DNA of 64,000 nucleotides from positions 124,001 to 188,000 of the forward strand of contig OZ254088.1 in assembly GCA_965267605.1 (NCBI GenBank), given 5' to 3'. Every line of letters begins with the position of its first letter. Positions within the stretch are counted from its first letter, which is position 1. This DNA is from G965267605 sp965267605. Its GTDB lineage: Bacteria; Bacteroidota; Bacteroidia; Flavobacteriales_E; Vicingaceae. Positions 1-9,022 of the stretch are shown here, one piece after another. A program made the translations under genes and the position numbers. Below the pieces are notes generated by a model. It made no database searches. It had not been told where the DNA came from and saw only the letters and a program-made list of their open reading frames with translations.

Positions 1-191
1 CCAATATCTGCTGTGGTTTGATATCCGTTCTCATGTAGAATAGAAGCAACGATCTCAGAGTCTGAGAAGTTCATCTGGCATCCATAGCTTTCGATATAAA
101 CGCGCTTCTTGGCTCCAGGTACTACATTAAGCGTTAAGGCCTTGCCTTGAACACTTTCATCAATAACCTTTTCCTCTGTTTCCCTTTCCAT
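1..191 (-). CDS. miaB: MiaB, tRNA methylthiotransferase (5' end only)
   Basis: Only the first 63 codons are in the window; the gene runs off the left edge. Translating the minus strand from the ATG at 191 gives an acidic leader, then KKRVYIESYGCQMNFSDSE, the start of the UPF0004/methylthiotransferase domain. Its first cluster-binding Cys lies in the YGCQMN motif. MiaB is a radical-SAM enzyme that converts i6A37 to ms2i6A37 in tRNAs reading UNN codons. The radical-SAM and TRAM domains lie outside the window. MiaB is preferred over RimO or MtaB because YGCQMNFSDSEI is typical of MiaB, but the truncation limits certainty. Confidence 0.85.
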   Translation of the reverse strand, partial: MERETEEKVIDESVQGKALTLNVVPGAKKRVYIESYGCQMNFSDSEIVASILHENGYQTTADI

Positions 192-210
192 TGTTGCGTT
201 TAATGGATTG

Positions 211-244
211 CAAAGGTAGATAATTTGCCCTTGAACTGACAAAA
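211..244 (-). promoter_or_regulatory. Bacteroidota-type promoter of miaB
   Basis: On the minus strand TTTTG (240-244) is followed after 21 nt by TACCTTTG (211-218), an exact match to the Bacteroidota -7 element TAnnTTTG with a -33 TTTG. Transcription would start a few bases downstream, leaving a leader of roughly 10-15 nt before the ATG at 191. Inferred from consensus only. Confidence 0.5.
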
Positions 245-324
245 TGACACATTCAGTGCAAAATCGTAGGGTTAACTTTTTTATATTATATAATAATATA
301 AGGGGCCGCTCTGGTCATTTTTAT

Positions 325-356
325 TTGCGGGTACCCTCCTTTATTGTTTTTCTTTG
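325..356 (+). promoter_or_regulatory. Probable topA promoter
   Basis: TTG (325-327), a 21-nt spacer, then TTTCTTTG (349-356), which matches TAnnTTTG at all fixed positions but one. It lies about 40 nt before the topA ATG. An AT-rich run at 280-300 just upstream could act as an UP-like element. The mismatch at the second base lowers confidence. Confidence 0.4.
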
Positions 357-397
357 CGTCCGCTTGATTCAGCGATAATCGCACAAATCGTATCGTC

Positions 398-2677
398 ATG
401 GCAAAGAATCTAGTTATCGTAGAGTCGCCCGCAAAGGCGAAAACAATTGAAGGATTTCTCGGAAAGGACTTTACTGTGAAGTCCAGCTTCGGTCACATCA
501 GGGATCTTCCCGGTAAGGATCTTTCAGTTGATCTTGAGAACAAGTACGAACCGAACTATGTCGTTCCAGATGACAAGAAGAAGATCGTTACTGAACTAAA
601 GAAATTGGCGAAGTCGGCAGAGCTGATCTGGTTGGCTTCGGATGAGGACCGCGAAGGGGAAGCTATTTCATGGCACCTTGCTGAAGCACTAGGTCTGGAT
701 CCGTCCAAGACAAGAAGGATTGTTTTCAATGAGATTACCAAGAACGCTATCCTCAAGGCAATTGAAAATCCAAGGGATATCGACATGAACCTTGTGGATG
801 CGCAGCAGGCGAGGAGAGTATTGGATAGAATAGTGGGGTATGAGCTTTCGCCAGTGTTGTGGAGAAAGGTTAAACCATCACTTTCAGCCGGACGTGTACA
901 AAGTGTAGCGGTAAGATTGATCGTTGTACGGGAAAGGGAGATTGGAGAATTCAAACCAGAAGCAAGTTTCAGAATCCAGGCAGAGTTTACCGTTGACGGA
1001 AAGAAAGTTGAGGCGGAACTTGGAACAAGGTTCAAAACGAAACAGGAGGCGCTTGATTTCCTGAACGCTTGCGTTGATTCCAGCTTCAAGGTTCATAAGA
1101 TTGAGAAGAAGCCGGTTCATAAGAACCCATCAGCTCCTTTTACAACATCAACGCTTCAACAAGAGGCAAGTAGAAAGCTGGGTTATTCGGTAGCTCAAAC
1201 AATGACGCTCGCACAAAAGCTTTACGAAGCGGGTAAGATCACATACATGAGAACGGATTCTGTCAATCTAAGTGAACTGGCAGTGAATGCGGCAAAGGAT
1301 GAGATCACCAAGAGGTATGGTGCAGAGTATTCCAGACCTAAACAATATACTACGAAGTCCTCCGGAGCTCAGGAAGCACACGAGGCTATTCGACCTACTA
1401 ACCTTGGGTTGGATGCACACGATGGTGATTCCAGAGAGGCGAAGCTTTACGATTTGATCTGGAAGCGAACTGTTGCTTCTCAAATGGAACGAGCGGAACT
1501 CGAGAAGACTGTGGCACACATTGATGTTTCCGGAGCCGAACATGATTTCAAGGCTACGGGCGAGGTGATGAAATTTGAAGGCTTCCTCAAGGTTTATATC
1601 GAAGGCACGGATGATAACCAGGAAGACGAAGAGTTGAGTGGAATTCTACCTCCTATGAGTGAGGGAGATGCGCTAGCACTCGTTAAGATCTTCGGAAGAG
1701 AAAGATTTACGCACCATCCGCCAAGGTATACGGAAGCGAGTCTTGTGAAGAAATTAGAGGAGTTGGGTATTGGTAGACCATCAACCTATGCGCCAACTAT
1801 TTCCACCGTTCAGAAGAGGGGGTACGTTGAGAAAACGGAAAAAGAGGGTGTGGAACGAGAGTATGTGGTTCTTGGACTTGAGAACGGACAGGTTACCGAT
1901 GGTACTGCAACTGAAATGACGGGTGCGGAGCGAAACAAACTCTTCCCTACCGATATTGGGATTGTGGTAAACGATTTCCTTGTAGACAACTTTGAGAAGG
2001 TAATGGACTATGGCTTCACAGCAGATGTTGAACAGCAGTTCGATGAAATTGCCAAGGGTCAGTTGAAGTGGAATGAGATGATCGATGAATTCTATCATCC
2101 TTTTCACGATAGTGTGGAAGACACATTGGAAAACTCCGAAAGAGCGAAAGGGGAAAGATTGTTGGGAGAAGATCCTGAAACGGGGAAACCTGTAACAGCC
2201 AGAATCGGGCGTTTTGGCCCAATGGTTCAGATCGGCCATGTGGATGATGAGGAGAAACCAAGGTTTGCTTCTTTGAGGAAGAATCAGAGTATTCAAACCA
2301 TTACGTTCGAAGAAGCAATGGATCTGTTTAAGCTTCCAAGAGAGTTGGGTGAGCACGAAGGAGAAGTCATTAAGGCAGCTATTGGAAGGTATGGTCCTTA
2401 TGTTCAGCAGGGTAGGATCTTTGCTTCTCTTCCTGATGAGATCAGCCCAATGGATGTTACGCTTGAGCAAGCGCTTAAATTGATTGAGGAGCGTAAGAAT
2501 GCCAAGAGCAACAATACCATTGCAGAATTCGAGGAAGAGGGTATTCTTGTTTTGAAGGGACGTTACGGTCCGTACATCAAAATGGGTAAGAAGAATTACA
2601 AAATCCCAAAGGATTTTGAGCCTGAAAAACTTACATTAGAGGACTGCAAAAAAATCATTGAGTCCAGTAAAAAGTAA
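398..2677 (+). CDS. topA: DNA topoisomerase I
   Basis: Type IA topoisomerase of 759 aa that relaxes negative supercoils. The N-terminus (about 1-120) is a TOPRIM domain opening with LVIVESPAKAKTIEGFLG and containing the acidic DEDREGE motif. The catalytic Tyr is Y283 in ITYMRTDS, and the HHPPRYTEASLVKKLEELGIGRPSTY-type region follows near residue 440. The C-terminus has no Cys4 zinc ribbons. Instead it carries three copies of the topoisomerase C-terminal repeat, recognisable as GRFGPMVQIG (about 603), GRYGPYVQQG (about 663) and GRYGPYIKMG (about 721), as is usual in Bacteroidota. The following gene starts 5 nt after the stop, so the two are probably cotranscribed. Confidence 0.98.
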   Translation: MAKNLVIVESPAKAKTIEGFLGKDFTVKSSFGHIRDLPGKDLSVDLENKYEPNYVVPDDKKKIVTELKKLAKSAELIWLASDEDREGEAISWHLAEALGLDPSKTRRIVFNEITKNAILKAIENPRDIDMNLVDAQQARRVLDRIVGYELSPVLWRKVKPSLSAGRVQSVAVRLIVVREREIGEFKPEASFRIQAEFTVDGKKVEAELGTRFKTKQEALDFLNACVDSSFKVHKIEKKPVHKNPSAPFTTSTLQQEASRKLGYSVAQTMTLAQKLYEAGKITYMRTDSVNLSELAVNAAKDEITKRYGAEYSRPKQYTTKSSGAQEAHEAIRPTNLGLDAHDGDSREAKLYDLIWKRTVASQMERAELEKTVAHIDVSGAEHDFKATGEVMKFEGFLKVYIEGTDDNQEDEELSGILPPMSEGDALALVKIFGRERFTHHPPRYTEASLVKKLEELGIGRPSTYAPTISTVQKRGYVEKTEKEGVEREYVVLGLENGQVTDGTATEMTGAERNKLFPTDIGIVVNDFLVDNFEKVMDYGFTADVEQQFDEIAKGQLKWNEMIDEFYHPFHDSVEDTLENSERAKGERLLGEDPETGKPVTARIGRFGPMVQIGHVDDEEKPRFASLRKNQSIQTITFEEAMDLFKLPRELGEHEGEVIKAAIGRYGPYVQQGRIFASLPDEISPMDVTLEQALKLIEERKNAKSNNTIAEFEEEGILVLKGRYGPYIKMGKKNYKIPKDFEPEKLTLEDCKKIIESSKK

Positions 2678-2682
2678 GCCCG

Positions 2683-3858
2683 ATGCCATTTGATTTTCTG
2701 AATCCTGTCAACATTGAAGAATTTCAGAATCTCCCTACCAAAGACGACCAGATAGGTGTCGGCATCCACAAGTACATAGATCAGGATACACAACCAGACC
2801 TGTCTGGGTATAAGATTGCCATTGTTGGTGTTCGTGATGCCCGTGGTGATGGAGAGAACCGTGGTGCAGGAAAGGGATCAGAGTCGTTTCGTAAGAAATT
2901 GTACACGTTGCACGCAAGTGCAAGAATGGACCTCGATCAGGTAATTGACCTGGGAGACATCTTGCCAGGTAAGGACTTGACTGATACGTATTCGGCCTTG
3001 GGTTCTGTAATAGGTGAGCTTTTGCGTGCTGAGGTGGTGCCTGTGATTATTGGAGGATCAGTTGATTTAAGCTACGGCCAGTTTCTTGGCTATGAAAAGA
3101 CAGATTTTACGGTAAACATTGCCTCTGTGGCACCCAGATTGGGCTTAGGCGGTGGTGATGAGCCTTTTAGTAAGGAGAATTACCTTAGTAAGATCATCCT
3201 TCACCAACCCAATTATCTGTTCAATTATTCGAATCTGGGTTACCAGTCTTACTATGTAGGCGCTGATGATCTTGCACTTTTGCAAAAATTGAATTTTGAT
3301 GCATACAGGTTGGGAACCTTCTCAGATGATATTAAGAGTACTGAACCTATCATCCGCAATGCGGATATGTTGTCTTTTGATCTAAATGCGATAAGGGGAA
3401 GTGATTTTCCCGGAAGCTTGAATGCTGGAGCAAATGGTTTGTATGGTGATCAGGCGTGTCAGCTATCCTGGTATGCTGGAATGAGCGATAAATTGACGTG
3501 CGCAGGATTTTACGGTTTAAACCCTGAGGCTGACGTGCATTACCGAAGTGCAGACCTTTTGTCGCAAATGGTATGGTATTTCATTGATGGGTATTACAAT
3601 AGGAAGAAAGACTATCCATTTGCAGATAAGAGCGAATACACCAAATACACTGTAAATCTGGAGGAGGGAAAAGAGGAGGTAATCTTCTACAAGAGTGGAT
3701 TTAGCGACCGTTGGTGGATGGAAGTGCCTTATCCTTCGAATATTAGCATGAAATATAAGCGTCATATGATGGTTCCATGCACCTATGATGACTATGAGCG
3801 TGCATGCGAGAACGAACTGCCAGACAGGTGGTTACTAACCTATCAGAAGCTCCGATAA
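2683..3858 (+). CDS. Arginase/formimidoylglutamase-fold protein, metal ligands lost
   Basis: A 391-aa protein with the ureohydrolase layout: IAIVGVRDARGDGENRGAGKG at the start, VPVIIGGSVDLSYG in the middle, MLSFDLNAIRGSDFPGS later. The Mn-binding residues of the family are largely missing. GGxHx reads GGSVD, the DAHxD loop is replaced by ASVAPR, and SxDxD reads SFDLN. Databases would probably call it formimidoylglutamase, but from the sequence it should not be an active binuclear-Mn hydrolase. It lies between topA (5 nt gap) and the PorP/SprF-gldKLMN cluster in the same direction, so a non-catalytic role linked to the gliding/T9SS region is possible. That link is inference from position only. 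Confidence 0.8.
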   Translation: MPFDFLNPVNIEEFQNLPTKDDQIGVGIHKYIDQDTQPDLSGYKIAIVGVRDARGDGENRGAGKGSESFRKKLYTLHASARMDLDQVIDLGDILPGKDLTDTYSALGSVIGELLRAEVVPVIIGGSVDLSYGQFLGYEKTDFTVNIASVAPRLGLGGGDEPFSKENYLSKIILHQPNYLFNYSNLGYQSYYVGADDLALLQKLNFDAYRLGTFSDDIKSTEPIIRNADMLSFDLNAIRGSDFPGSLNAGANGLYGDQACQLSWYAGMSDKLTCAGFYGLNPEADVHYRSADLLSQMVWYFIDGYYNRKKDYPFADKSEYTKYTVNLEEGKEEVIFYKSGFSDRWWMEVPYPSNISMKYKRHMMVPCTYDDYERACENELPDRWLLTYQKLR

Positions 3859-3909
3859 CCCCATAAAAAGGAGACTTTTTAATTAACAACGGGGGGTTAA
3901 AAATTTTTT
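3856..3909 (+). terminator. Nested hairpin after the arginase-fold gene
   Basis: The outer stem pairs TAACCCC (3856-3862, including the stop codon) with GGGGTTA (3893-3899). Inside it is a second stem, AAAAAG (3865-3870) with CTTTTT (3875-3880), closed by a GAGA tetraloop. An A-tract and a T-run (to 3909) follow. The arrangement suits an intrinsic terminator that separates the topA pair from the T9SS cluster, although the T-run is not directly adjacent to a single compact stem. Confidence 0.4.
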
Positions 3910-3979
3910 CGAACCATATTTTTTTTCGTTATATTCGTAAGCTCGTGGGTGAACTATGCTCTAAATTTTAGTGCACATT

Positions 3980-4957
3980 ATGAAAAAGTTTGTATTAACC
4001 ACCTTGACAATTGTAGCGGCTTCCGTAGTGTTCGGACAGCAGGACTACCAGTGGACTCAGTTCATGTTTGGCAAGGTTGCGATCAACCCTGGAAGTGCTG
4101 GGCATAAGAATGCTTATTGCGCGACAGGTCATTTCCGTCAGCAGTGGATCGGTTTTGATGGTGCTCCACAACAAATGCAGCTTGCCTTGGAGGCGCCTCT
4201 ACCAATTAGGTTTATTCCTGGATCTCATGGTGCTGGTTTGACTGTTTTTCAGGATCAGCTTGGACAAACAAAATTTCAGGTTGCGAAGCTGGCATATGCT
4301 TATAGAAGAAACCTATTCGGACCAGGTGAACTTGGTATCGGTATCGATGGTAGCTTCGTAAGTGCATCTATTGGTAATAACTGGCTTGCAACAGATGACT
4401 ATACTACGGATACATCTATTCCGAATGATGGTTCATCTGATAACACGTTCAATATGGGCTTCGGTCTGTATTACCACGTGCCAGAAGGCCTTTATGTTGG
4501 TATTTCTACAACACACCTTCTTCCTGGCTCTATCAGCGCAGATGGTGGTACAAGTGCAACATCAATCACATCGCAGTTTAACTACTCTATTAAGAGACAC
4601 TACTGGGTTATTGGTGGATACGAGTACAGACTCAACGAAGAGTTCACGCTTTTGCCGAACATATTGTTGAAGTCTGACTTCGCTTCTACACAGGTAGATG
4701 TTAACGCGATGGTGTTGTACAATAATTTCCTTTGGGGTGGCGTTTCATATAGGGTACAAGACGCTGCAGCTGTCCTAGTCGGAATTGATTTTACTACCGT
4801 GGCAGTCAAAGGACTGAAACTCGGACTCTCCTACGATATCACAACTTCTCAGTTGCGTAAACACAGTAGCGGTGGTGCAGAAGTAATGCTGAACTACTGC
4901 TTTAAGATTAAAAAGAAACCTAAGATCATACAGTACAAGAGCGTTAGGTTCTTGTAG
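3980..4957 (+). CDS. PorP/SprF family T9SS outer-membrane protein
   Basis: A 325-aa outer-membrane barrel of the PorP/SprF family, first gene of the T9SS cluster. The ATG at 3980 gives MKKFVLTTLTIVAASVVFGQ, a clean signal peptide; the GTG three codons upstream is less likely. After cleavage comes QDYQWTQFMFGKVAINPGSAG, the family hallmark (family members read QxxFxxNxxxxNPAYAG here). Alternating hydrophobic strands fill the rest, and the C-terminus is basic. PorP-type proteins occur next to gldK and gldL homologues and help attach or export surface proteins. No clear promoter was seen; TATATTCG (3930-3937) matches the -7 consensus at all but one position. Confidence 0.9.
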   Translation: MKKFVLTTLTIVAASVVFGQQDYQWTQFMFGKVAINPGSAGHKNAYCATGHFRQQWIGFDGAPQQMQLALEAPLPIRFIPGSHGAGLTVFQDQLGQTKFQVAKLAYAYRRNLFGPGELGIGIDGSFVSASIGNNWLATDDYTTDTSIPNDGSSDNTFNMGFGLYYHVPEGLYVGISTTHLLPGSISADGGTSATSITSQFNYSIKRHYWVIGGYEYRLNEEFTLLPNILLKSDFASTQVDVNAMVLYNNFLWGGVSYRVQDAAAVLVGIDFTTVAVKGLKLGLSYDITTSQLRKHSSGGAEVMLNYCFKIKKKPKIIQYKSVRFL

Positions 4958-5025
4958 TGCACGAAACTATTGTTGAACTGCATCGCAGCCATTAAGGTTC
5001 GATGATTAAACAACAGGGAGGTAAC

Positions 5026-6315
5026 ATGAAACGATTATTTATTCTTGCAGGCGTAGCCATTCTGTGTTCTTGTAACTACGGTAATGGTGAACTTATTGGG
5101 GTTCAGGGAAGACCCGAATGGTATCAGCCGGATCCATACGGAATGTTATACATTCCTATGGGTAGCTACAATATGGGTCCTTCGGATCAAGAGGTTCCAT
5201 ATTCAATGAACTCGCAGTCTAAGACTGTGTCGGTTCAGGCATTCTACATTGATCAGACTGAAATTTCAAATAACGAGTATCGTCAGTTCGTATACTACGT
5301 AAGGGATTCGTTAATGAGGAAGATTCTCGCAGAGGAGGTCTCAGAAGACGATTACTATATCCTTGAAGATGAGTGGGGCAATGAAATTGACCCACCTATG
5401 CTGAACTGGTATACGAAGATTGATATCCGTGAGGATGATGTGCGTGAAGCGCTGGAGCAGATGTACCTGCCTCCTCATGAGAGATATTATCGTAGAAAAG
5501 AATTCGATACCCGTAAGTATAACTTCGAATACTATTGGATCAACTGGCAGGAAGCTGCTGCGCGTAAGAACAGAGAGCAAGGTCTTATAGACCGTTCTGT
5601 GTTCATCAAGAAAGATGTGATCAACATCTATCCTGATACGCTTGCGTGGGTACATGACTTCACGTACTCATTCAATGAACCAATGACGAACTGCTATTTC
5701 TGGCACCCAGCATACGATGACTATCCAGTTGTCGGTGTTAGTTGGAAACAAGCATTTGCGTTCAGTGTTTGGAGAACACAACTATTGAACTCTTGGAGAA
5801 TTTCACGCGGAATCACTTCTGTACAGGATTTCCGACTTCCAACTGAATCAGAGTGGGAGTGGGCTGCACGAGGTGGACTGGATTTGAGTCCATACCCTTG
5901 GGGTGGTCCTTACATCCGTAACGCACGTGGATGTTTCCTTGGAAACTTTAAGCCGCTTAGAGGTAACTACATTGATGATGGTGGTTTCCACACTGTTGAT
6001 GTGTTTGCTTACAACCCGAACGATTACGGTCTGTACTGTATGGCGGGTAACGTAGCTGAGTGGACTAGCAACGCTTTCGATGAGAGTGCATACAACTTTG
6101 CACACGACTTGAATATGGATTACACTTACCACGCGAAGGAAAGTGATCCTCCTGCGTTGAAGAGAAAAGTTATTCGTGGTGGTTCTTGGAAAGATGTAGG
6201 TTACTACCTGCAGGTTGGTACAAGAACGTACGAATACCAGGACACTGCGAAGTGTTATATCGGCTTCAGAAACGTAATGACGTATCTGGGACGATCTAAA
6301 GACGACAAACTGTAA
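5026..6315 (+). CDS. gldK: GldK/PorK T9SS lipoprotein
   Basis: A 429-aa lipoprotein of the formylglycine-generating-enzyme (FGE/SUMF) fold. In the T9SS it forms the periplasmic ring with GldN under the outer membrane. The ATG at 5026 is chosen over one 8 codons upstream because GGGAGG lies 6 nt before it and it starts the signal directly: MKRLFILAGVAILCSC, with lipobox LCSC. The FGE-like domain shows FYIDQTEISNNEYRQF (about residue 70), RLPTESEWEWAARGG (about 275) and the closing IRGGSWKD and GFRNV motifs. A long insertion of about 120 residues follows the first motif, as in other GldK proteins. It is the second gene of PorP/SprF-gldK-L-M-N. Confidence 0.95.
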   Translation: MKRLFILAGVAILCSCNYGNGELIGVQGRPEWYQPDPYGMLYIPMGSYNMGPSDQEVPYSMNSQSKTVSVQAFYIDQTEISNNEYRQFVYYVRDSLMRKILAEEVSEDDYYILEDEWGNEIDPPMLNWYTKIDIREDDVREALEQMYLPPHERYYRRKEFDTRKYNFEYYWINWQEAAARKNREQGLIDRSVFIKKDVINIYPDTLAWVHDFTYSFNEPMTNCYFWHPAYDDYPVVGVSWKQAFAFSVWRTQLLNSWRISRGITSVQDFRLPTESEWEWAARGGLDLSPYPWGGPYIRNARGCFLGNFKPLRGNYIDDGGFHTVDVFAYNPNDYGLYCMAGNVAEWTSNAFDESAYNFAHDLNMDYTYHAKESDPPALKRKVIRGGSWKDVGYYLQVGTRTYEYQDTAKCYIGFRNVMTYLGRSKDDKL

Positions 6316-6373
6316 ACTATATAGAGGTAAAGCCTATCCGAACTGTTGGTATAATTTTTAAAACGCTTTTAAA

Positions 6374-7210
6374 ATGGGATTTGTAGAATTTTTATTCAAA
6401 ACAAAGAAAGGTAAGAAGGTCATGGGCCTCCTTTATGGTCTAGGAGCATCTGTTGTAATTGTAGGTGCATTGTTTAAGATCCAGCACTGGCCAGGTGCGG
6501 GTCCGATGTTGATTGTGGGTCTATTGACAGAGGCGATCATTTTTGCGGTTTCGGCTTTCGAACCACCTCATATGGATACAGACTGGTCACTTGTATATCC
6601 TGAATTGGCAGGACTACATGATGACGAAGAAGATTCAGCTAAGGAAATTGAAAGCGGCTACGCTGACAAGAGTACTGTGACTGAGCAGCTTGATGCAATG
6701 CTTGAGGAAGCTAAGATTGAGCCAGAACTAATTGAAAATCTTGGTTCTAGCATGAGAAACCTTAGCGATAACGCAAGCAAGCTTGGAGATATCTCTAGCG
6801 CTACTGTAGCTACTGAGAATTACGCGACTGCGCTTAATGATGCTACAAGCAAAGTAGGTCAGTTGAAAGATACTTACGAGCAAGCATCTCAGGCACTTAC
6901 TGGAATTAGCGCTGCTTCTGAAGCAGGTTCTTCTACAGGTGAACACCTGGCTAAGATGGCTGATAACCTAAGAGCTCTGAATGAGTCTTACGAGGCTCAA
7001 ATCCAGGGATCTCGTCAGCATCTGGAAACTACTAACCAGATGTATGCAGGTATCGCTGAGCTTATTGGTGACCTTAACAAGTCAGTTGAGGATACTAAGG
7101 CTTACAAAGAGAACATCGCTGAGCTTTCTAACAACCTTAGCAAGCTGAACACTATCTACGGTAACATGCTTTCTGCTATGAACGCAGGTGGCGGAGCTGC
7201 CAATGTATAG
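6374..7210 (+). CDS. gldL: GldL, T9SS/gliding motor subunit
   Basis: A 278-aa inner-membrane protein. Two TM helices lie near the N-terminus (about 16-37 and 44-62), joined by a short HWPGAG turn. The second contains E53 (GLLTEAI), corresponding to the buried glutamate described as essential for proton-driven GldLM motor function in Flavobacterium. The rest (about 80-278) is cytoplasmic and largely helical and coiled-coil, rich in Ala, Ser, Glu and Asn. In the known complex five GldL chains surround two GldM chains. Its stop codon is followed by an inverted repeat reaching to the gldM start. Confidence 0.96.
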   Translation: MGFVEFLFKTKKGKKVMGLLYGLGASVVIVGALFKIQHWPGAGPMLIVGLLTEAIIFAVSAFEPPHMDTDWSLVYPELAGLHDDEEDSAKEIESGYADKSTVTEQLDAMLEEAKIEPELIENLGSSMRNLSDNASKLGDISSATVATENYATALNDATSKVGQLKDTYEQASQALTGISAASEAGSSTGEHLAKMADNLRALNESYEAQIQGSRQHLETTNQMYAGIAELIGDLNKSVEDTKAYKENIAELSNNLSKLNTIYGNMLSAMNAGGGAANV

Positions 7211-7251
7211 TCTCTTAATTAATTAAAGTTTAACTGATAAAGATTAAGAGA
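7211..7251. promoter_or_regulatory. Inverted repeat spanning the gldL-gldM gap
   Basis: TCTCTTAAT (7211-7219), immediately after the gldL stop, pairs perfectly with ATTAAGAGA (7243-7251), ending one base before the gldM ATG at 7253. The loop is 23 nt and AT-rich. The 3' arm contains the only purine-rich stretch (AAGAGAG) that could serve as the gldM ribosome-binding site, so folding would hide it. No T-run follows, so it is not a terminator. Confidence 0.5.
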
Positions 7252-7252
7252 G

Positions 7253-8989
7253 ATGGCAGGTGGTAAGTTACCCCCACGGCAGAAGATGATTGGTATGATG
7301 TACCTCGTTCTTACTGCCCTTCTTGCGATGAACGTATCGAAGGAGATTCTGAATGCCTTTATTGTAATTAATAAGGGTATTGAGAAGACCACTTCTACGT
7401 TCGATGACAAGAACAATTTCATCTACGCTGAGTTCCAAAATGCAATGAATGAAAAGCCAGAGGCTACTAAGCCTTGGATGGACAAAGCGATGGAAGTTCA
7501 AAAGATTTCCAAAGATGCATACAATTATTTCGAGAAGTTGAAGCAGATTCTTATTGCTCAAACTGATGCACTCCCTGTTGCTAAAGAGGATATCGAGGCT
7601 GCAGTGGATAAAGGAAAGAGTATCGTATACAGTCTGGATAGCGTAAACGCTAAGGACAACTACGATATTCCAACCTATACAATGGGAATGGCAACAGACC
7701 CACCTGCAGCAGTTGCTGGCTATGAGGACTACTTTTCAGGAACTGTACGTGAGAAGGTAGATAACTTCCGTGAGGGCATCATTAAGATCGTTCCGAAGGA
7801 AAACCAGGAGGAGCTTCGTAAGAACGTAGGCCTTCTAACTGAGGATGTTATCAACCCTGAAGGTGTTGCTGAGCCCTGGGAAAGAAACTCATTCTATCAC
7901 ACACCGCTTGCGGCTGTGGTAACAATGATGTCTAAGATCCAGGCCGATATTAAGAACGCTGAGGCGGAAGCGCTTAAGATCCTTTTCAAGAACATTACAA
8001 AAGGTTCTGTAGCATTTGATGCTGTTGATGGTTTCGCTGCAATTCCTAAAGGATTCGTTCTTTCAGGTGATACTTTCCGTTCGCAGATTTTTACAGCTGC
8101 TTACGATTCGAAAGCAATTCCTGAGATTTACGTAGGTCAGTTTGACAGCGCAAAGGTTGCTGAGGCTGCCAAAAAACAAGGTGGTGCAATTGATGTCGAG
8201 CCTTTGATGGTTGGACAGAAAGTTGAGAACCTTGAGGAAGCAGTTAAAAACTATGGAACACAATGGGCCATCGTTCCACCAGAAATGGTGAAAGGCGGTA
8301 AGGGTTCTGTGGCTTTCGCAACTTCTGGCGTTGGTATCTACGACTTCAACGGTATTATTAAGATTAAGACACTAGACGGTGAAAAGATCTACCCATTCTA
8401 CAACTCGTTTGAGGTAGGTCAGCCTTCAACAACAGTGGCTGCTGAGAAAATGAACGTATTCTACATTGGTGTAGATAACCCGGTTTCTATCTCTGCACCC
8501 GTTCCACCAGAAAAGATCAGGGCAACTGGTCTGGGAATCAGAAAGTCTGGAAAGGGATGGATGGTGAGACCCAAGAAGAAGGGTGAAGGTACGATCTCTG
8601 TATCTGCTGAAATTGATGGTAAGAACGTATCACTCGGTAAAGCGAAATTCCGTGTGAAGCGTATTCCAGATCCAAAGCCATACGTTGGTGGAAAGACTGG
8701 TACGTCTACAATCAAAAAGGCACAGTTGAATGCTACAGGTTCTGTAAGAGCCAAAATGGAAAACTTCGACTTCGATGTGAAGCCTGTTGTTAAAGGATAT
8801 ATGTTCTCATATATCGGAAGTGACGGTCTTCTTAAGGAGAAGAAAGTATCCAGTGGTAGCCTTGGATCTGTAAAGCCTATGATTGGTAAGGTTAGAAAGA
8901 ACAGTAAAGTTTACTTTGAAAGAATCCAGGTGTCTATGCCTGATGGCACAAAACGAACACTGCCACCTGTGATTCTGAAAGTAATCTAA
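7253..8989 (+). CDS. gldM: GldM, T9SS/gliding motor subunit
   Basis: A 578-aa protein with one N-terminal TM helix (about residues 12-31, MIGMMYLVLTALLAMNV) preceded by a short cytoplasmic tail containing RQK. The rest is a long periplasmic rod. The first 200 residues are helical and resemble domain D1 of GldM/PorM. The rest is beta-rich, with repeated Ig-like domains D2-D4 ending in LPPVILKVI. GldM dimers pass proton-driven motion from the GldL ring to the periplasmic GldK/GldN ring. The length is slightly above the roughly 510-520 aa of Flavobacterium and Porphyromonas proteins. Confidence 0.96.
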   Translation: MAGGKLPPRQKMIGMMYLVLTALLAMNVSKEILNAFIVINKGIEKTTSTFDDKNNFIYAEFQNAMNEKPEATKPWMDKAMEVQKISKDAYNYFEKLKQILIAQTDALPVAKEDIEAAVDKGKSIVYSLDSVNAKDNYDIPTYTMGMATDPPAAVAGYEDYFSGTVREKVDNFREGIIKIVPKENQEELRKNVGLLTEDVINPEGVAEPWERNSFYHTPLAAVVTMMSKIQADIKNAEAEALKILFKNITKGSVAFDAVDGFAAIPKGFVLSGDTFRSQIFTAAYDSKAIPEIYVGQFDSAKVAEAAKKQGGAIDVEPLMVGQKVENLEEAVKNYGTQWAIVPPEMVKGGKGSVAFATSGVGIYDFNGIIKIKTLDGEKIYPFYNSFEVGQPSTTVAAEKMNVFYIGVDNPVSISAPVPPEKIRATGLGIRKSGKGWMVRPKKKGEGTISVSAEIDGKNVSLGKAKFRVKRIPDPKPYVGGKTGTSTIKKAQLNATGSVRAKMENFDFDVKPVVKGYMFSYIGSDGLLKEKKVSSGSLGSVKPMIGKVRKNSKVYFERIQVSMPDGTKRTLPPVILKVI

Positions 8990-9022
8990 GGGACATAACG
9001 AACGAACTAAAAGAGGATGATT

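Noticed and set aside
1781..2470. A 229-codon minus-strand open frame
   Set aside because: Antisense to topA; composition (Leu, Ser, Phe and His-rich) is that expected for the complement of the topoisomerase repeats.
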